DNA of 15,527 nt from Acidobacteriaceae bacterium (GTDB lineage Bacteria > Acidobacteriota > Terriglobia > Terriglobales > Acidobacteriaceae). This document shows positions 14,290-15,527 of the stretch, piece after piece; positions within the stretch are counted from its first letter, which is position 1; each line of letters opens with the position of its first letter. A model generated the notes under the pieces. The model ran no database searches. It had not been told where the DNA came from and saw nothing but the letters and a program-made list of their open reading frames with translations. Both the position numbers and the translations under genes were made by a program. The stretch is taken from the NCBI GenBank assembly GCA_003133425.1, contig PKXI01000020.1, positions 1 to 15,527 of the forward strand, read 5' to 3'.

Positions 14290-14498
14290 TGTTGCTCCTT
14301 ATCCTTCAATTCCTGTTGCTCTATCAACCGAGCCATCAGGGTTTCGTACTTTGTTCTGAACTTCTCGCTGCTCTTCAACAAGTGCCGCAGGTCATCAGTT
14401 CTCCGGTAATGGTGACCTATCGTTGGCTTGCCCCTCGTGTTGCAAAACTCTCCACAGTGCGAACCGCATACCGGGCAGTCAAACAACACGGCTATCAA
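14286..14498 (-). CDS. Small zinc-knuckle-like protein, about 70 aa
   Basis: The N-terminal part carries C8-x2-C11, C19 and H29-H30 in DCPVCGSHCGEFCNTRGKP...HHYRR. This spacing is typical of small phage- and island-encoded proteins with a CxxC...CxTxxGKPxxxHH pattern. A long charged helix follows (KFRTKYETLMARLIEQQELKDK). Metal binding is inferred. The start is uncertain: there is no ATG. TTG 14498 has a strong GGAGGAG ten bases upstream, GTG 14534 has none and GTG 14489 is further away. The stop overlaps the GTG of the next short frame. It is part of a five-gene minus-strand mini-operon. Confidence 0.72.
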   Translation of the reverse strand: MIAVLFDCPVCGSHCGEFCNTRGKPTIGHHYRRTDDLRHLLKSSEKFRTKYETLMARLIEQQELKDKEQQ

Positions 14499-14554
14499 CC
14501 TAGCCCGACTCCTCCAACTCAGCTTGCTACGCACGAGGACAGTTTACCTCGGCT

Positions 14555-14890
14555 CTATTTGAAGTCCAGCTTGGTGTCCCCGTCATCAATCACGGTGAGT
14601 TTCACCCTATGGTCGAACTCTCGCTCAAGGGCGATAAGTTTCTGCGTATCCGCTTTGAGCGCTTTGTCAGCGAGGTACTCGCGATGTAGCCATGGGTAGA
14701 GCATCGCACACACCGTGAGTACGAATGCGAGAGCCGACATAGCAATGCTGAGATTGGCACGACGCTCTCTCGCCGCTGCCGCCTTGGCGTAAACCTTAGC
14801 CGCTCGTCTCGCGGCAATCTCGGCGAGAACCTCGTCGCCGCGTTGGAACAGGTGGACTGTCCCGATTGATGGATTGCTCAATGGCTTCAT
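14555..14890 (-). CDS. Single-pass membrane protein with Ala/Arg-rich helix, 111 aa
   Basis: Residues 18-45 form a highly charged Ala/Arg helix (EVLAEIAARRAAKVYAKAAAARERR). A single membrane segment spans about residues 47-68 (LSIAMSALAFVLTVCAMLYPWL). A soluble tail follows with a short coiled-coil-like stretch and strands around HRVKLTVIDDGDTKLDF. By the positive-inside rule the N-terminal part is probably cytoplasmic. The start ATG 14890 overlaps the stop of the upstream gene by four bases (ATGA). I do not recognise a family. Phage lysis or superinfection-type membrane proteins of this size exist, but nothing here is specific. Confidence 0.75.
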   Translation of the reverse strand: MKPLSNPSIGTVHLFQRGDEVLAEIAARRAAKVYAKAAAARERRANLSIAMSALAFVLTVCAMLYPWLHREYLADKALKADTQKLIALEREFDHRVKLTVIDDGDTKLDFK

Positions 14891-15210
14891 TGTTGGTCCC
14901 TCCAGACCTGCATTGCCTGTTCATAAACGGCGGTCTGCTGCTCGTTTGTGAGGTCGTAGTAGTCCTTACCGTCATACTTGGCTTCCGCCAGTTCTTCGGC
15001 GATAACTTGGATGTCGTATTTGTAGACTGTGCTTGCCATCTTAACTCGCTTTTCCCTTCTTCTCTTCTTCTCTTCATTGAGACGTTCAACGGCCTGTTCA
15101 AGCAAATAGACCACGGCCTGTTCAAGCAAATTTCCTAGCGCACTGGCTTCCGCAATCACGGCACGGGGGAAGACTTCGATGAGTTCGCCAAGGGCGACAT
15201 TGGGTTCCAC
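14887..15210 (-). CDS. Hypothetical protein with duplicated LLEQAV helix, 107 aa
   Basis: GTG 15210 lies six bases after the stop of the upstream gene, which supports the long form. The N-terminal half is helical, with the heptad-like repeat LLEQAVVYLLEQAV followed by a very basic segment (EEKKRRREKRVK). The second half from M58 is STVYKYDIQVIAEELAE..., shared with the 33-aa frame at 14188-14289, and ends YEQAMQVWRDQQ. Because the paralogue begins at the position equivalent to M58, ATG 15039 may be the true or a second start, giving a 50-aa protein. Its ribosome-binding site is weak. Its stop overlaps the next ATG. The function is unknown. Confidence 0.65.
   Translation of the reverse strand: MEPNVALGELIEVFPRAVIAEASALGNLLEQAVVYLLEQAVERLNEEKKRRREKRVKMASTVYKYDIQVIAEELAEAKYDGKDYYDLTNEQQTAVYEQAMQVWRDQQ
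14977..15024. repeat. 48-bp direct repeat, copy 2
   Basis: Partner of 14221-14268, with one mismatch. It lies inside the 107-aa gene at 14887-15210 and encodes the same YKYDIQVIAEELAE segment. Confidence 0.9.
15089..15130. repeat. Two-copy tandem repeat, 24-base period
   Basis: ACGGCCTGTTCAAGCAAA occurs at 15089-15106 and again at 15113-15130. In the minus-strand frame it produces the doubled LLEQAV helix, so the period of eight codons preserves the reading frame. Confidence 0.85.
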
Positions 15211-15216
15211 GTAAGG

Positions 15217-15348
15217 TCAACGCTTCCCTGTACGACCCTCGTTCGTGACCCTCCTAGCACGGTCAGCGATCTGAATGATCCCAACGGAAAAGAGGACGAT
15301 GATTGACGAAGCACCAAACAAAAGCAAAAACTTATTGAAATCATCCAC
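15217..15348 (-). CDS. Tiny single-pass membrane peptide, 43 aa
   Basis: The peptide starts DDFNKF, has a membrane helix at about residues 7-27 (LLLFGASSIIVLFSVGIIQIA) and ends in a basic tail (DRARRVTNEGRTGKR). GTG 15348 is chosen because a near-perfect GAGGAGG (15355-15361) stands six bases upstream. The longer frame to 15456 would need a start without such a site and adds unlikely residues. It is the first gene of the mini-operon that runs to 14188. Small peptides of this form include toxins, holins and regulators; none can be chosen from the sequence. Confidence 0.7.
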   Translation of the reverse strand: MDDFNKFLLLFGASSIIVLFSVGIIQIADRARRVTNEGRTGKR

Positions 15349-15527
15349 GACTATCCTCCTCGCGCACGCACGCCGCCAGCTTTGACAGTGAGTGAATACG
15401 CTCTTTAATTTAGTAGACCCGATTGTAGGGTGATGCATGGCTCGACGAAAGGTCACGAACGGGCAGTTTCTGCGAAAACCTTAGTTCAGATTAGGGGTTA
15501 CTTCGATACTCGACGCCTTGCACGCTC

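Noticed and set aside
14134..14699. Plus-strand ORFs of 91 and 135 codons over the mini-operon
   Set aside because: They are antisense to the zinc-knuckle gene and the repeat-containing frame, where paralogy and overlaps support the minus strand.
15089..15130. 24-base tandem repeat as a CRISPR or regulatory iteron array
   Set aside because: There are only two copies, with no spacer-like variety, and they lie in frame inside a coding sequence.

Overview
This is a gene-dense bacterial window with no tRNA, rRNA or CRISPR array that I can see. Two lipoprotein-less Sec signal peptides, small serine recombinases and an rmuC gene fit a diderm bacterium. Base composition is moderately GC-rich. Several gene styles remind me of soil Acidobacteriota, but that assignment is inference only. 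Most genes are short accessory genes, and both strands show broken genes and junctions, so I read the window as an accessory or genomic-island region.

Layout. (1) 42-1579, minus strand: a small hypothetical gene, an ExoX-like DEDDh 3'-5' exonuclease, and the C-terminal stub of an HNH endonuclease whose HNH part is gone. (2) 1564-5376, plus strand: a 1270-residue type IIG-like enzyme with an N-terminal nuclease motif, an N6-adenine methyltransferase and a target-recognition region. It begins on top of the HNH stub. (3) 5377-6348: mostly non-coding DNA around one small conserved gene (5794-6030), which is flanked by two decayed direct repeats that share a C-terminal coding tail. (4) 6349-8808, plus strand: a very compact cassette in which most neighbours overlap by ATGA. 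It holds a hypothetical gene, a dual-specificity phosphatase, two more hypotheticals, a serine recombinase and two tiny proteins. (5) 8969-10723: rmuC, with an unusual 62-residue repeat in its coiled coil. (6) 10841-12529, minus strand: a doubtful ORF, a Cys/His-rich probable zinc protein and a tandem pair of paralogous secreted proteins. (7) 12614-13668, minus strand: a second serine recombinase followed by two tiny genes. The first of these lacks a normal start and lies against an orphan plus-strand terminator. (8) 13669-14187: no gene found. (9) 14188-15348, minus strand: a five-gene mini-operon of very small proteins (two with membrane helices, one zinc-knuckle-like). A 48-bp, 47/48-identical DNA repeat in it reveals a truncated paralogue of one member.

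How the parts may work together: restriction by the type IIG-like protein, a DEDDh exonuclease, RmuC (nuclease-fold family) and two recombinases suggest a DNA-processing or defence-flavoured neighbourhood. The least explained module is the translationally coupled phosphatase-recombinase cassette. No function is demonstrated by sequence alone for most of the small genes.
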